From NCBI RefSeq assembly GCF_000420745.1, contig NZ_ATVN01000002.1, positions 186,001 to 250,000 of the forward strand: DNA of 64,000 nucleotides, given 5' to 3'. Shown here piece after piece: positions 33,173 through 43,387 of this stretch. The number at the start of each line of letters is the position of its first letter. Position 1 is the first letter of the stretch. This DNA comes from Pseudorhodobacter ferrugineus DSM 5888. Lineage in GTDB: Bacteria > Pseudomonadota > Alphaproteobacteria > Rhodobacterales > Rhodobacteraceae. Under the pieces are notes generated by a model that worked only from the letters and a program-made list of their open reading frames with translations, was not told the origin of the DNA and did no database searches. Position numbers and translations under genes: made by a program.

Positions 33173-35425
33173 ATGCCCGATATGCTGTTGGAACTGTTTT
33201 CCGAGGAAATCCCCGCCCGCATGCAGGCCCGCGCCGCTGCCGATTTGAAAAAGCTGGTGATGGATGGGTTGGTCGAGGCGGGGCTGACCTATGCGTCGGC
33301 GGGTGCGTTCTCCACCCCGCGCCGCTTGGTTCTGACGATTGAGGGGCTGCTGGCCGAGAGTAAACCCGTGCGCGAGGAGCGCAAAGGGCCAAAAGCCGAT
33401 GCGCCCGATGCGGCCTTGCAGGGGTTTTTACGCTCAACGGGTTTGACGCGCGAGCAGTTGGAAGTTCGTGACGATAAAAAGGGCCAAGTGTTCTTTGCCG
33501 TGCTGGAAAAGCCGGGCCGTTCGGCCCCTGCGATTATTGCCGAAGTGGTCGAGGCGGCTATCCGCAATTTTCCATGGCCAAAGTCGATGCGCTGGGGCAC
33601 GGGGACGTTGCGCTGGGTGCGGCCGCTGCATTCCATCCTCTGCGTGCTGTCGGATGAAGGCGGGAATGAGGTTGTGCCGATCACCGTCGATCACCTGACG
33701 TCAGGGAACACGACCTATGGCCACCGCTTTATGGCCCCCGCCCGCCTTACGGTGACTGGTTTTGAGGATTACACCGCCAAGCTGCGCCGCGCCTTTGTGA
33801 TGCTGGACGCAGGTGAGCGTGAAGCCGCGATTTGGCAAGATGCGCAGAACCAAGCGTTCGCGGCGGGGTTGGAAATTGTGCCGGATGCGGGGTTGCTGGC
33901 CGAGGTGGCAGGGCTGGTCGAATGGCCCGTCGTGCTGATGGGCCGGATTGGCGAGGCGTTTTTGGGCCTGCCTGCGGAAGTGCTGCAAACCTCGATGCGC
34001 GAACATCAAAAGTTTTTCTCGGTCAAAAACCCGAAAACGGGCCGGATCGAAGGGTTCGTGACCGTCGCCAACCGTGAAACTGCCGACTATGGCGCTACCA
34101 TTCTGGCAGGCAACAACAAGGTGCTGTCGGCGCGCCTGTCGGACGCGAAATTCTTTTGGGAAAATGATCTGCGCACTGTCGGGGCCGTGGGCCTTGACGG
34201 CATGGGCGCGGGACTGGCGAACGTGACCTTCCATAACAAACTCGGAAGCCAAGCCGACCGCATCACGCGGATCGCCGCCTTGGCACGCGAAATTGCACCG
34301 ATTGTGGGGGCTGATGCGGACATGGCCGAACAAGCCGCAAATGTCGCCAAGGCCGATCTGCAATCGGCCATGGTCGGCGAATTCCCCGAACTGCAAGGCA
34401 CAATGGGCGGCTATTACGCTCGGGCAGCTGGCTTGCCCGAGGCTGTGGCGGCGGCCTGCAAAGCGCATTATTCGCCGCTGGGTCCAACCGATGATGTGCC
34501 ATCTGACCCCGTGTCGGTTGCCGTGGCGCTGGCCGATAAGATCGACACGCTGACAGGGTTCTGGGCGATTGACGAGAAACCGACGGGGTCGAAAGACCCC
34601 TATGCGCTGCGGCGGGCGGCACTGGGGGTTATTCGATTGGTGCTGGGGAATGCCCGCTTGTCATTGGCATCACTAATCGCAACAAGCATGATCGACCACT
34701 ACCACCGACTTTACCGTGAGCTAAGCCTACAGCGCAGGTCTGGTATTGCTGAAGCCGCGTCAGAATTGGGTATTAGCCCATTTGAAGTTGAGCGACTTAA
34801 GATGGAAGCCGACAAAAGAAAACTTCAAGCGGAAAGGCCAGAATTGCTGGCCGATACGGGCATCGATGAACGTGTGGCGAGAACTATGCTCCCCTATACA
34901 ATCGACCTCCTCGCTTTCTTCCACGACCGCCTCAAAGTCTTCCTCAAAGACGAAGGCATCCGCCACGACATCATCGACGCCTGCATCGCAATGCCAAATA
35001 ACGACGACCTAACCCTCCTCGTCAACCGCGCCCGCGCGCTCAATGCCTTCATCACATCTGACGACGGCACCAATCTCCTCCAAGGTTTTAAGCGCGCCAA
35101 CAACATCCTGACCCAAGCGGAAACCAAGGACGGCGTCGAATATTCCTACGGGGCCGATATCAAATTCGCGGAAACCGATGCCGAACGCGGCCTGTTCCAT
35201 GCCCTCGATGCCGCCGAATACACCATCAAACCCGCGATGGAGGCCGAAGATTTCGCCACCGCCATGCAAGAACTCGCCAAACTCCGCGCCCCCATCGACG
35301 CGTTCTTTGACACGGTGCAGGTGAACGCCGACTCAGAGGTTATCCGCCGCAACCGCCTCAACCTGCTGCACCGCATCCGCGCCGCTTGCGCCCCCGTGGC
35401 CGACCTGACCAAAATCGAAGGCTAA
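33173..35425 (+). CDS. glyS: Glycine-tRNA ligase beta subunit
   Basis: Beta subunit (750 residues) of glycyl-tRNA synthetase, for tRNA recognition. The start MPDMLLELFSEEIPARMQ and blocks such as FPWPKSMRWGTGTLRWVRP, EHQKFFSVKNPKTGRIEGF, DKIDTLTGFWAIDEKPTGSK and the C-terminal FKRANNILTQAE are typical. It is about 60 residues longer than the E. coli protein (689). The excess lies at residues ~490-575 (bases ~34640-34900), a segment with AGA, AGG, CTA and TCA codons rare elsewhere in the gene; the remaining 3' part uses CTC for leucine, unlike the 5' part. This looks like an insertion and/or recombination mosaic. The in-frame extension upstream to 33041 is not coding. Confidence 0.94.
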   Translation: MPDMLLELFSEEIPARMQARAAADLKKLVMDGLVEAGLTYASAGAFSTPRRLVLTIEGLLAESKPVREERKGPKADAPDAALQGFLRSTGLTREQLEVRDDKKGQVFFAVLEKPGRSAPAIIAEVVEAAIRNFPWPKSMRWGTGTLRWVRPLHSILCVLSDEGGNEVVPITVDHLTSGNTTYGHRFMAPARLTVTGFEDYTAKLRRAFVMLDAGEREAAIWQDAQNQAFAAGLEIVPDAGLLAEVAGLVEWPVVLMGRIGEAFLGLPAEVLQTSMREHQKFFSVKNPKTGRIEGFVTVANRETADYGATILAGNNKVLSARLSDAKFFWENDLRTVGAVGLDGMGAGLANVTFHNKLGSQADRITRIAALAREIAPIVGADADMAEQAANVAKADLQSAMVGEFPELQGTMGGYYARAAGLPEAVAAACKAHYSPLGPTDDVPSDPVSVAVALADKIDTLTGFWAIDEKPTGSKDPYALRRAALGVIRLVLGNARLSLASLIATSMIDHYHRLYRELSLQRRSGIAEAASELGISPFEVERLKMEADKRKLQAERPELLADTGIDERVARTMLPYTIDLLAFFHDRLKVFLKDEGIRHDIIDACIAMPNNDDLTLLVNRARALNAFITSDDGTNLLQGFKRANNILTQAETKDGVEYSYGADIKFAETDAERGLFHALDAAEYTIKPAMEAEDFATAMQELAKLRAPIDAFFDTVQVNADSEVIRRNRLNLLHRIRAACAPVADLTKIEG

Positions 35426-35436
35426 CCTGCTGCCCG

Positions 35437-35526
35437 CATTCTTTTCGGCAAAAATATCCCACGGGGGTCCGGGGGTGTGAAACCCCCGGCGGTTGGTTTG
35501 GGTCCGGGGGTGTGAAACCCTCGGCG
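35437..35526. repeat. Dispersed intergenic element, copy F, with two 26-bp direct repeats
   Basis: Twelve bases after the glyS stop: CATTCTTTTCGGCAAAAATA (35437-35456) then TCCCACGGGG, which is the reverse of copy A's core. It is followed by two near-identical 26-bp direct repeats (35466-35491 and 35501-35526), each a hairpin (CCGGGGG-tgtgaaa-CCCCCGG in the first copy; one mismatch in the second). The whole lies between glyS and ppdK. Core and hairpin order agree with copies A and C. Confidence 0.6.
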
Positions 35527-35607
35527 CTGGCCCCGCTAACCACCCTAAACGCTTGCGTGACATCCCATTCCGCGTATGCTGCGCCTGAATAAAGCAGGAT
35601 TGCCGCA

Positions 35608-38163
35608 GTGCAGAAACTTGAGCCGATCACCGACTTCACCGAAATCACCCCTTCGGCCACTATCGCCACCGAAAGCCACGGCTGGCGGGCGAAATGCCTG
35701 CAGCGGCTGGTGCGGCTGGATATGCCTGTGCCGCGCACGGTGGCGCTGCCGTCGGCAACGGTGCGGGGCATTGCTTCGGGGCGGTCGCTCGATTGTAATG
35801 GGGTTTTGGCCCATTTCGGCGATAGCCCCTTGGTGTCGGTCCGGCCAAGTCCGGCCAATCCTGATTGGGGCGGTCCGTCGACAGTGCTGAATATCGGGAT
35901 GAATGCGGCGCGGCATGCGGCCTTGGTTGAAACGCAGGGCCAAGCGGCGGCAGATGCGCTCTACCTTCGGTTTGTGCAAGGATATGCGGTTAATGTCGCC
36001 CGGCTTGACCCCGATATGTTCGAAATTGCCGAACCTTCGGCTGCGGCTTTGCGCGATGCCTTGCGTGCCTACCGCGATGAGATGGACGCAAATTTCCCTG
36101 AAGACCCCGCCCAGCAGCTTGCCGATGTGTTGCGGTCCATGGCGCGCGCATGGGAAGGCACGTCCGCGCGCCTGCTGCGCCAGTCCAAGGGTGCGCCGGC
36201 CGATGCGGCACTGGGGCTGGTCGTGCAAGGTATGGCGCAAGGGATCGGGCAGGGGGTTTCCGGCAGCGGGATGATCCAGTTTGTCGATCCGGTCACGGGT
36301 CTTGAACAGGTCACGGGACGGTTTTTGGGCCAAAGCCAAGGCAGCGATATCAAGGCGCGCGGCGAGGATGCGATTTACCTGACCCATGACCCGCGCGGCC
36401 CCTCGCTAGAGGATCTTGCGCCCGATGTGTTTGAAAGCCTTGCACGCCAAGGATCGGCCTGCCGCGCCAAGCTGCGCGAAGAGATGCAGATCGAATTTAC
36501 CATTGATGACAGTAAGTTAGCTGTAATTGATGCGGTGCGTGTGCCACGGTCCAGCCGTGCTGGCCTGCGCATTGCGGTGGATCTGGCCAAGGACGGTATC
36601 ATTACCCGCGAAGAGGCGATTTTGCGGGTTGAACCGCGCGCACTGTCGGAACTTTTGCACCCGCAAGTCGATCCGCGCGCGCCCCGCGATGTGGTGGGGC
36701 GGGGAATCGCGGCCAGCCCCGGCGGGGCAACTGGCGTGATCGTGTTTTCATCCGCTGCGGCGCAAGCAAGCGCGTCGCGGGGCGAACCTTGCATCCTTGT
36801 GCGGCGTGAAACCGCGCCCGAAGACATTCGCGGCATGCATTCCGCCGTTGGGGTCTTGACCGAACGCGGCGGCATGACCAGCCATGCGGCAGTGATTGGC
36901 CGCGGCTTGGGCCTGCCGTGCATTGTGGGGGCGTCTGACCTTAGCTTTGACGCGAAAGACCTTAGACTCGTTACGAAATCCGGTCGTGTCTTTGTCGAAG
37001 GTGATTTGATTACCGTCGATGGCACGACGGGTGAGGTGCTGGCGGGGGCCGCTGAAATGCTGCCGCCTGCGCTGGATGATGCCTTCCGGACCTTGCTGTC
37101 TTGGGCCGATGATGTGCGCGATATTGGCATTCGCGCCAATGCTGACACGCCCGCCGATGCCCAAACCGCGCGGAATTTTGAGGCGCAAGGGATTGGGTTG
37201 TGCCGCACCGAGCATATGTTTTTCGAAGAGGCGCGGCTGGTCGCCATGCGCGAGATGATCTTTGCCGACACGCCTGCCGACCGGGCCACGGCGCTTGCCC
37301 GCCTGTTGCCGATGCAGCGTGAAGATTTCGTGCAACTTTTTGAAATCATGCAGGGTTTGCCGGTTTGTATTCGTCTGTTCGACCCGCCTTTGCACGAATT
37401 TTTGCCCCATTCCCGCGAAGGTCTGCGCGAATTGGCCGAGGCGCTGGACCGCCCCTTGTCGGATGTGACCCGCCGCGCCGAGGCGCTGGCCGAGTTCAAC
37501 CCGATGCTGGGGATGCGGGGCGTGCGTTTGGGCATTGTCCTGCCCGAAATTTACGACATGCAAGCGCAGGCGATATTCGAGGCCGTGGTCGAAGTGGCGC
37601 GGCGCGGCGGGTCGATTGTGCCCGAGATTATGATCCCGCTGGTGTCGGCCAAGCGTGAGGTGGAACTGGTCAAGATGCGGATGGATGCTGTGGCGGCGCG
37701 TGTGCGCGATGCCAAGGGCGTCGATTTTGCGTATAAACTGGGTGTCATGGTCGAAACCCCGCGTGCGGCTTTGCGGGCGGGCGATATCGCGCAGCATGCG
37801 ACCTTCCTGTCCTTTGGCACAAATGACCTGACGCAAATGACCTATGGCTTGTCGCGCGATGACGCGGGCCGGTTCATGAACACCTATGTTCAGCAAGGAG
37901 TGTACCCCGAGGACCCGTTCCATATTCTTGACGTCGAAGGTGTGGGCGAATTGCTGTTGATCGGCGCCGAGAGGGGTCGCCAGACCCGCGAGAAGCTGAC
38001 CCTTTCAATCTGTGGCGAGCATGGCGGCAACCCCGAATCAATCGCCTTTTGTCGCAGGGCAGGGTTCGACTATGTGTCTTGCTCATCGTACCGTGTGCCC
38101 CTTGCACGGCTTGCCGCAGCCCATTTGGCCCTGCTTGATCCATTGGATGATAAGTCTGATTAA
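35608..38163 (+). CDS. ppdK: Pyruvate, phosphate dikinase
   Basis: Enzyme of 851 residues interconverting pyruvate + ATP + Pi and PEP + AMP + PPi. The N-terminal part is a shortened ATP-grasp domain (NIGMNAARHAALVETQG), the central swivelling domain holds the phospho-histidine in ERGGMTSHAAVIGRGLGLPC (~residue 430), and the C-terminal PEP/pyruvate barrel has GIGLCRTEHMFFEEAR, FLSFGTNDLTQMTYGLSRDD and the catalytic Cys in SICGEHGGNPES. GTG at 35608 is the likely start; the N-terminus is shorter than in plant or Clostridium PPDK but normal in related alphaproteobacteria. It is separated from glyS by repeat element F. Confidence 0.9.
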   Translation: MQKLEPITDFTEITPSATIATESHGWRAKCLQRLVRLDMPVPRTVALPSATVRGIASGRSLDCNGVLAHFGDSPLVSVRPSPANPDWGGPSTVLNIGMNAARHAALVETQGQAAADALYLRFVQGYAVNVARLDPDMFEIAEPSAAALRDALRAYRDEMDANFPEDPAQQLADVLRSMARAWEGTSARLLRQSKGAPADAALGLVVQGMAQGIGQGVSGSGMIQFVDPVTGLEQVTGRFLGQSQGSDIKARGEDAIYLTHDPRGPSLEDLAPDVFESLARQGSACRAKLREEMQIEFTIDDSKLAVIDAVRVPRSSRAGLRIAVDLAKDGIITREEAILRVEPRALSELLHPQVDPRAPRDVVGRGIAASPGGATGVIVFSSAAAQASASRGEPCILVRRETAPEDIRGMHSAVGVLTERGGMTSHAAVIGRGLGLPCIVGASDLSFDAKDLRLVTKSGRVFVEGDLITVDGTTGEVLAGAAEMLPPALDDAFRTLLSWADDVRDIGIRANADTPADAQTARNFEAQGIGLCRTEHMFFEEARLVAMREMIFADTPADRATALARLLPMQREDFVQLFEIMQGLPVCIRLFDPPLHEFLPHSREGLRELAEALDRPLSDVTRRAEALAEFNPMLGMRGVRLGIVLPEIYDMQAQAIFEAVVEVARRGGSIVPEIMIPLVSAKREVELVKMRMDAVAARVRDAKGVDFAYKLGVMVETPRAALRAGDIAQHATFLSFGTNDLTQMTYGLSRDDAGRFMNTYVQQGVYPEDPFHILDVEGVGELLLIGAERGRQTREKLTLSICGEHGGNPESIAFCRRAGFDYVSCSSYRVPLARLAAAHLALLDPLDDKSD

Positions 38164-38344
38164 TCAATGACTTGCTGTTGTCTCTTGCCGCGACATGCTC
38201 CATTTTCCGCCTATGAATGTGGCAAAAATACCACAAGGAGTGGACTCTTGGGATTATTTTGTCTAGGAGTCCGCCCTGTTACCCGAGGGAGCCTGGTTTG
38301 TCTGGCAGCGGGGACGGCATTGAAACGATACCAGGACGATACCA

Positions 38345-38989
38345 ATGAACGTGCGATTAAGCTGCTTGGGCGGGTTGGCCCTATTGGTTGCTTTGGCTGG
38401 CGCTTCGGCAGCCGAAACGACTGTTAGCCGGTCTAACAGCCCAACGGAAAAGCTTGGAACTCTGATCGGGGCCGAGCAAAGTGCACTTGCATCCCTTCCT
38501 GAAGAGATGATTGTCGACGGTCGTCAAAAAGCCACCGGCACACGTATTAATTATGACCGTGGTTGGATTGCGGCCCAGCCAAGTGCGAAGGGCGGCGACC
38601 AGCTTGCCTGCCTTGCCAAGGCGCTGTATTTTGAAGCGCGGGGCGAAACAGTCAAAGGCCAGTTCGCTGTGGCCGAAGTGATTTTGAACCGCGTTGACAG
38701 TGGCCGCTATCCGAATTCGGTTTGCGGCGTTGTGAGCCAAGGTGCCAATGACAACGTAAAGGGCTGCCAGTTTTCGTATGCCTGTGACGGTCGCGCCGAT
38801 ACGATCCGCGAAAAAGCGGCCTACAGCCAAGTGGCCAAGATCGCGCGCTTGATGCTGGATGGCGCGCCGCGTGGATTGACCAAAGGGGCCACGCATTTTC
38901 ACACCACCAATGTGAACCCGAAATGGGCACGCCGTTTCCCCAATACCGCGAAATTCGGCAGCCACCTGTTTTACCGCCAACCGTCTTAA
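38345..38989 (+). CDS. Cell wall hydrolase, SleB family
   Basis: Exported protein of 214 residues: signal peptide (~1-22, ALLVALAGASA) and a Hydrolase_2/SleB domain (~85-214). The domain has the family pattern ACLAKALYFEARGET, with the catalytic Glu in YFEARGE, then QFAVAEVILNRVDSGRYPN, CQFSYACDG and GATHFHTTNVNPKWA. SleB relatives are lytic transglycosylases acting on peptidoglycan. The 181-bp upstream region contains an inverted repeat GGACTC/GAGTCC (38242-38272) and two direct copies of ACGATACCA (38325-38333, 38336-38344), the second abutting the ATG; their role is unknown. Confidence 0.9.
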   Translation: MNVRLSCLGGLALLVALAGASAAETTVSRSNSPTEKLGTLIGAEQSALASLPEEMIVDGRQKATGTRINYDRGWIAAQPSAKGGDQLACLAKALYFEARGETVKGQFAVAEVILNRVDSGRYPNSVCGVVSQGANDNVKGCQFSYACDGRADTIREKAAYSQVAKIARLMLDGAPRGLTKGATHFHTTNVNPKWARRFPNTAKFGSHLFYRQPS

Positions 38990-39096
38990 GGGGTGGCAAT
39001 GTCGGGTCCCGTCCTGCAAGGGGCGCGATCAGGCATGGCCGCAACCTTGGGCACATGCTATTGCCGCAAGGCACATAGGTTGCCTGCGGAGTGGCT

Positions 39097-39981
39097 ATGA
39101 CCCTGAATTCCGGCCCTGCTTTTGGCCCTTTGACCGACCGCGCCGCTGCCATAGCGGGCGATGACCCGTTTGACCGCATTTCTGTGCGCGATTATGTGGT
39201 GTCGGTTGAAATCGGGGCTTTTGCGCAGGAACGCGGGTTGCTGCAAAAGGTTCGCTTTAACATTGTGGCCGAGGTGGCCCCCGTGCCGCAGCCTTTGGAC
39301 GATGATGTTGATTTGATCCTGTCCTATGACCGCCTGACCGAGGCCGTGGGCCACGAGCTGCGTGCCGAGCGGATTAACCTGTTGGAAACCTTGGCCGAAC
39401 GGGTTGCCGTGCGCATTTTGCGCGAACCCCAGGCGATGCGCGCCTTTGTCCGGATCGAGAAAATTGACCGTGGCCCCTATGATTTGGGGGTCGAGATTGT
39501 GCGGAGCAAAACCGCTGTGCCCGCCACGGCCGAACCTGCACCCCGCCCGCGCGTGGCCTTTATTGCCCCGCAGGCCATGTCTGAGTTGCCGAAATGGATT
39601 ACGCAGTTGGGCCATGACGCGCCGCTTATCCTGACCGGTGGCTCGCTGTCCTTGCCTGTGCCGCACAGCGCGGATGCCACGGTGCAACGGCGCATTGACC
39701 TGTTGGCGATCGACCAAGCCGCCTTGGCGCTTGCGGGGCAAGATGCCCGCTGTTTTGTGGTTGGCACGCGGACCGAGCTGGATTGGGCGATGAAAAACGG
39801 CCAGATCAGTGTTTGGGCGCCGTCGCGCATGGTGACGGATGCGGTGCGTCCGCCGCAAGGCGACGGTTTGGCGCTGGCGGTTTGGCTGGCCGCGCAGATG
39901 GATGCAGTGGAATTGGCGGTGATTGGCGCGCAAAGCCCTGTGTCACCCGTGCCCGTACCCGTGCGGATGGTGGAGGCCTAG
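39097..39981 (+). CDS. folB: Dihydroneopterin aldolase with long C-terminal extension
   Basis: A 294-residue protein. Residues ~25-140 form a FolB-type domain (DRISVRDYVVSVEIGAFAQE ... YDRLTEAVGHEL ... INLLETLAERVAVRIL, conserved Glu and Lys near VRIEKIDRGP), which converts dihydroneopterin to 6-hydroxymethyl-dihydropterin and glycolaldehyde. The remaining ~150 residues (from RPRVAFIAPQAMSELPKW) are not part of standard FolB (about 120 residues) and have no function I recognise. ATG 39097 is preferred over GTG 39091. folP follows after three bases, supporting a folate operon. Confidence 0.88.
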   Translation: MTLNSGPAFGPLTDRAAAIAGDDPFDRISVRDYVVSVEIGAFAQERGLLQKVRFNIVAEVAPVPQPLDDDVDLILSYDRLTEAVGHELRAERINLLETLAERVAVRILREPQAMRAFVRIEKIDRGPYDLGVEIVRSKTAVPATAEPAPRPRVAFIAPQAMSELPKWITQLGHDAPLILTGGSLSLPVPHSADATVQRRIDLLAIDQAALALAGQDARCFVVGTRTELDWAMKNGQISVWAPSRMVTDAVRPPQGDGLALAVWLAAQMDAVELAVIGAQSPVSPVPVPVRMVEA

Positions 39982-39984
39982 GCC

Positions 39985-40827
39985 ATGCAACCGGTATACC
40001 CAGCAATTTGCGGTCTGACGTTGGACCGCCCCCGCATCATGGGTATTGTGAACGTCACGCCCGACAGTTTTTCCGATGGCGGCGATGTGACCACGGTACA
40101 GGCGGCCGTGGCCCGGGCGGCCGCGATGCAGGCGGCCGATATCCTGGACATTGGTGGCGAAAGCACGCGGCCCGGTGCCGAAACCGTAAGCATGGCCGAA
40201 GAGATTAGCCGTGTCGCCCCCGCCATTCGTGCCATCCGTGATGCAGGCATCATCACCCCGATCAGCATCGACACCCGCAAGGCCGCGGTAGCCGAGGCCG
40301 CGCTCGAGGCTGGCGCGGATATGGTCAATGATGTGTCGGCCTTTCGCTATGACCCCGAATTGGCCGATCTGGTGGCCGCGCGCGGTGTGCCCGTGTGCTT
40401 GATGCATTCCAAGGGCGACCCTGCGACCATGCAGCACGATCCGCATTATGTGGATGTGGTGCAAGAGGTGATGGATCATCTGGCCGAACGTCTGGAATTT
40501 GCGGCCTCACGCGGCATTGCGCGCGCGGGTGTGATCCTTGACCCCGGTATCGGGTTTGGCAAGACGCTGGCGCATAACTTGGCGCTGCTGGCGGAATTGC
40601 CAAGGCTGCATGATCTGGGCGCGCCCGTTTTGTTGGGGGCATCGCGCAAGAAATTCATCGGGACGATTGGCGGGGCCGAGGTGGCAAAAGACCGGATGCC
40701 TGGGTCGATTGCGGTGGCGCTGCACGGGGCCGCGATGGGCGTGCATATTTTGCGCGTCCATGATGTGCCGGAAACCGCACAGGCCTTGGCGCTGTGGCGG
40801 GCCATTACCTTGGCCAAACCGCTTTAG
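39985..40827 (+). CDS. folP: Dihydropteroate synthase
   Basis: TIM-barrel enzyme of 280 residues that condenses 6-hydroxymethyl-dihydropterin pyrophosphate with p-aminobenzoate; the sulfonamide target. Signatures: IMGIVNVTPDSFSDGG, DILDIGGESTRPGAETV, DTRKAAVAEAAL, DMVNDVSAF, LDPGIGFGKTLAHNL and GASRKKFIG. It is complete and normal in length. It lies three bases after folB, and its stop overlaps the convergent transporter stop by four bases. folK is not seen in the window. Confidence 0.96.
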   Translation: MQPVYPAICGLTLDRPRIMGIVNVTPDSFSDGGDVTTVQAAVARAAAMQAADILDIGGESTRPGAETVSMAEEISRVAPAIRAIRDAGIITPISIDTRKAAVAEAALEAGADMVNDVSAFRYDPELADLVAARGVPVCLMHSKGDPATMQHDPHYVDVVQEVMDHLAERLEFAASRGIARAGVILDPGIGFGKTLAHNLALLAELPRLHDLGAPVLLGASRKKFIGTIGGAEVAKDRMPGSIAVALHGAAMGVHILRVHDVPETAQALALWRAITLAKPL

Positions 40828-41705
40828 GCCGATGGGGCAGGGCGGCGTTGTGACAGCAAAAGCCCTGTCAGAATGAAGGCCAGAGCTGCGAAAAACCGCA
40901 GGGGCAGATCTTCGCCCAGAATGATGACCCCGAAGAGGACCGACCACACAGGCACCTGATAGCTGGTCAGGGTCATGAACCCAGACCCCGCGCTGCGGAT
41001 GACCGACACGCGCAAAAGCGCCGCAAGGGCTGTGGGGACAAGGCCCAGAACGATAATCGCCGTGCTGGGAATGCCGCCTTGCCAAACGGGCATCCCTTCG
41101 GTCAGCAACATAATCGGGATCAGGGGAATGGCCCCGATGACCAAAGAGATGGCCGCAAGGGTGATCGGGTCAATCTTGGGGCAGCGGCGGGTCAGGATGG
41201 ATGCAAAGGCATAGCAGAGTGCGGCCCCGATACAGGCAAGGCGCGGCAGAACCAGCGCGCCGCCCGTCACGATCTCGGGGCCGAGCAGGATAAGCGTGCC
41301 GACAAAGCCAAGACCAAAGCCCATCACCTTGTTTTTGGTCAGGGTTTCGCCTGTGAACAGGTAAGCCAACGGCAATACGAACAAGGGCACGGCAGCCATC
41401 GACAACCCCGCAAATGCCGATGGAACAAAGCTTTGGCCCCAGCTGAGCAGCGAGAACGGGAGCGCCGAGGACAAAAGGCCGATGGGGATAAGATGCGCCC
41501 AAAGCCGTGCATCGCGTGCGGGCAAGGGGCGACCCAAAACAGCGGCAAGCGCCACGAGCGCTAGGGCCCCCAAGACCACACGCGCCGTTGCCACCGTTAC
41601 AGGGCCATCGCCGCGCAACGCAAAGGACACGACCATAAACGTACCGCCCCAGACCACGCCGAGGAAGAGGATAGACAGCCAGTCGCGGCGGGTTGGTGTT
41701 GTCAT
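40824..41705 (-). CDS. DMT superfamily transporter (EamA domain)
   Basis: Integral membrane protein of 293 residues with ten predicted helices in two EamA repeats (first LSWGQSFVPSAFAGLSMAAV, second SAGSGFMTLTSYQVPVWSVL followed by FGVIILGEDLPLRFFAALA). The family exports amino acids or other metabolites; substrate unknown. ATG at 41705 (MTTPTRRDWLSILFLGV) is chosen; an upstream in-frame start at 41723 would lie inside the ilvC terminator. It follows ilvC on the same strand but is separated by that terminator, so it probably has its own promoter or relies on read-through. Confidence 0.85.
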   Translation of the reverse strand: MTTPTRRDWLSILFLGVVWGGTFMVVSFALRGDGPVTVATARVVLGALALVALAAVLGRPLPARDARLWAHLIPIGLLSSALPFSLLSWGQSFVPSAFAGLSMAAVPLFVLPLAYLFTGETLTKNKVMGFGLGFVGTLILLGPEIVTGGALVLPRLACIGAALCYAFASILTRRCPKIDPITLAAISLVIGAIPLIPIMLLTEGMPVWQGGIPSTAIIVLGLVPTALAALLRVSVIRSAGSGFMTLTSYQVPVWSVLFGVIILGEDLPLRFFAALAFILTGLLLSQRRPAPSA

Positions 41706-41716
41706 TGTGCAATCCC

Positions 41717-41746
41717 AAAACAAAAGGGGGGCCAGAACGGCCCCCC
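41717..41746 (-). terminator. Intrinsic terminator of ilvC
   Basis: On the minus strand a perfect 8-bp stem (GGGGGGCC 41726-41733 paired with GGCCCCCC 41739-41746, 5-base loop) is followed by TTTTGTTTT. It lies 21 bases after the ilvC stop. Confidence 0.9.
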
Positions 41747-41767
41747 GAAAGTTCGATTTTTATAAGA

Positions 41768-42902
<1,135 letters not shown>

Positions 42903-42928
42903 GTGAGTTTAGAAAAAGTGAATAAATC

Positions 42929-43387
42929 ATGCAAGTTGACGATACCGATAAACGCATCTTGCGCCATTTGCTGGCCAATCCGGCCTTGCCCAACGCGCAA
43001 CTGGCCGAACGGGCGGGTGTGACGGCGGCGACCTGCTGGCGGCGATTGGAACGGATGCAGGCGGCGGGGCTGATTTCGGCCCCTGCTGCGGTGATAAACT
43101 GGCGGGCGATGGGGTATGAGGTGGAGGTATCGCTGCGCTTTAACCTTGATAAAACCGAACCCCGCGCCTTTGACGAATTTCTGGCCGCCGCGCGGGAGGT
43201 TCCCGAAGTCATTGCAATTGAAACCTTTTTGGGGCGCGTCGATGTGCGCCTGAACGTCATCGCCCGCGATATGGCGCAGTATCAGGAGATCTATCGCAAA
43301 CGCATTCTGACCTTACCGCATATCGCGGATATTGAGGCCTTGATGCTGATCGCCACCATTAAAAACGAAAGCGCGTTGCCATTATGA
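42929..43387 (+). CDS. Lrp/AsnC family transcriptional regulator (first of pair)
   Basis: Regulator of 152 residues: N-terminal winged helix-turn-helix (DDTDKRILRHLLANPALPNA, recognition helix in AGVTAATCWRRLERMQ) and a C-terminal RAM ligand-binding domain (VEVSLRFNLDKTEPRAFDEF ... VIAIETFLGRVDVRLNVIARD). Lrp-type proteins form octamers and sense amino acids. It overlaps the next regulator by four bases (ATGA), and its promoter region is shared with divergent ilvC, a plausible target. Confidence 0.92.
   Translation: MQVDDTDKRILRHLLANPALPNAQLAERAGVTAATCWRRLERMQAAGLISAPAAVINWRAMGYEVEVSLRFNLDKTEPRAFDEFLAAAREVPEVIAIETFLGRVDVRLNVIARDMAQYQEIYRKRILTLPHIADIEALMLIATIKNESALPL

Noticed and set aside
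38167-38427. Small open frame (86 codons) overlapping the SleB-type gene start
   Set aside because: Overlaps the structured leader and signal peptide in another frame, no ribosome binding site, Cys/Gly-rich random-looking product.
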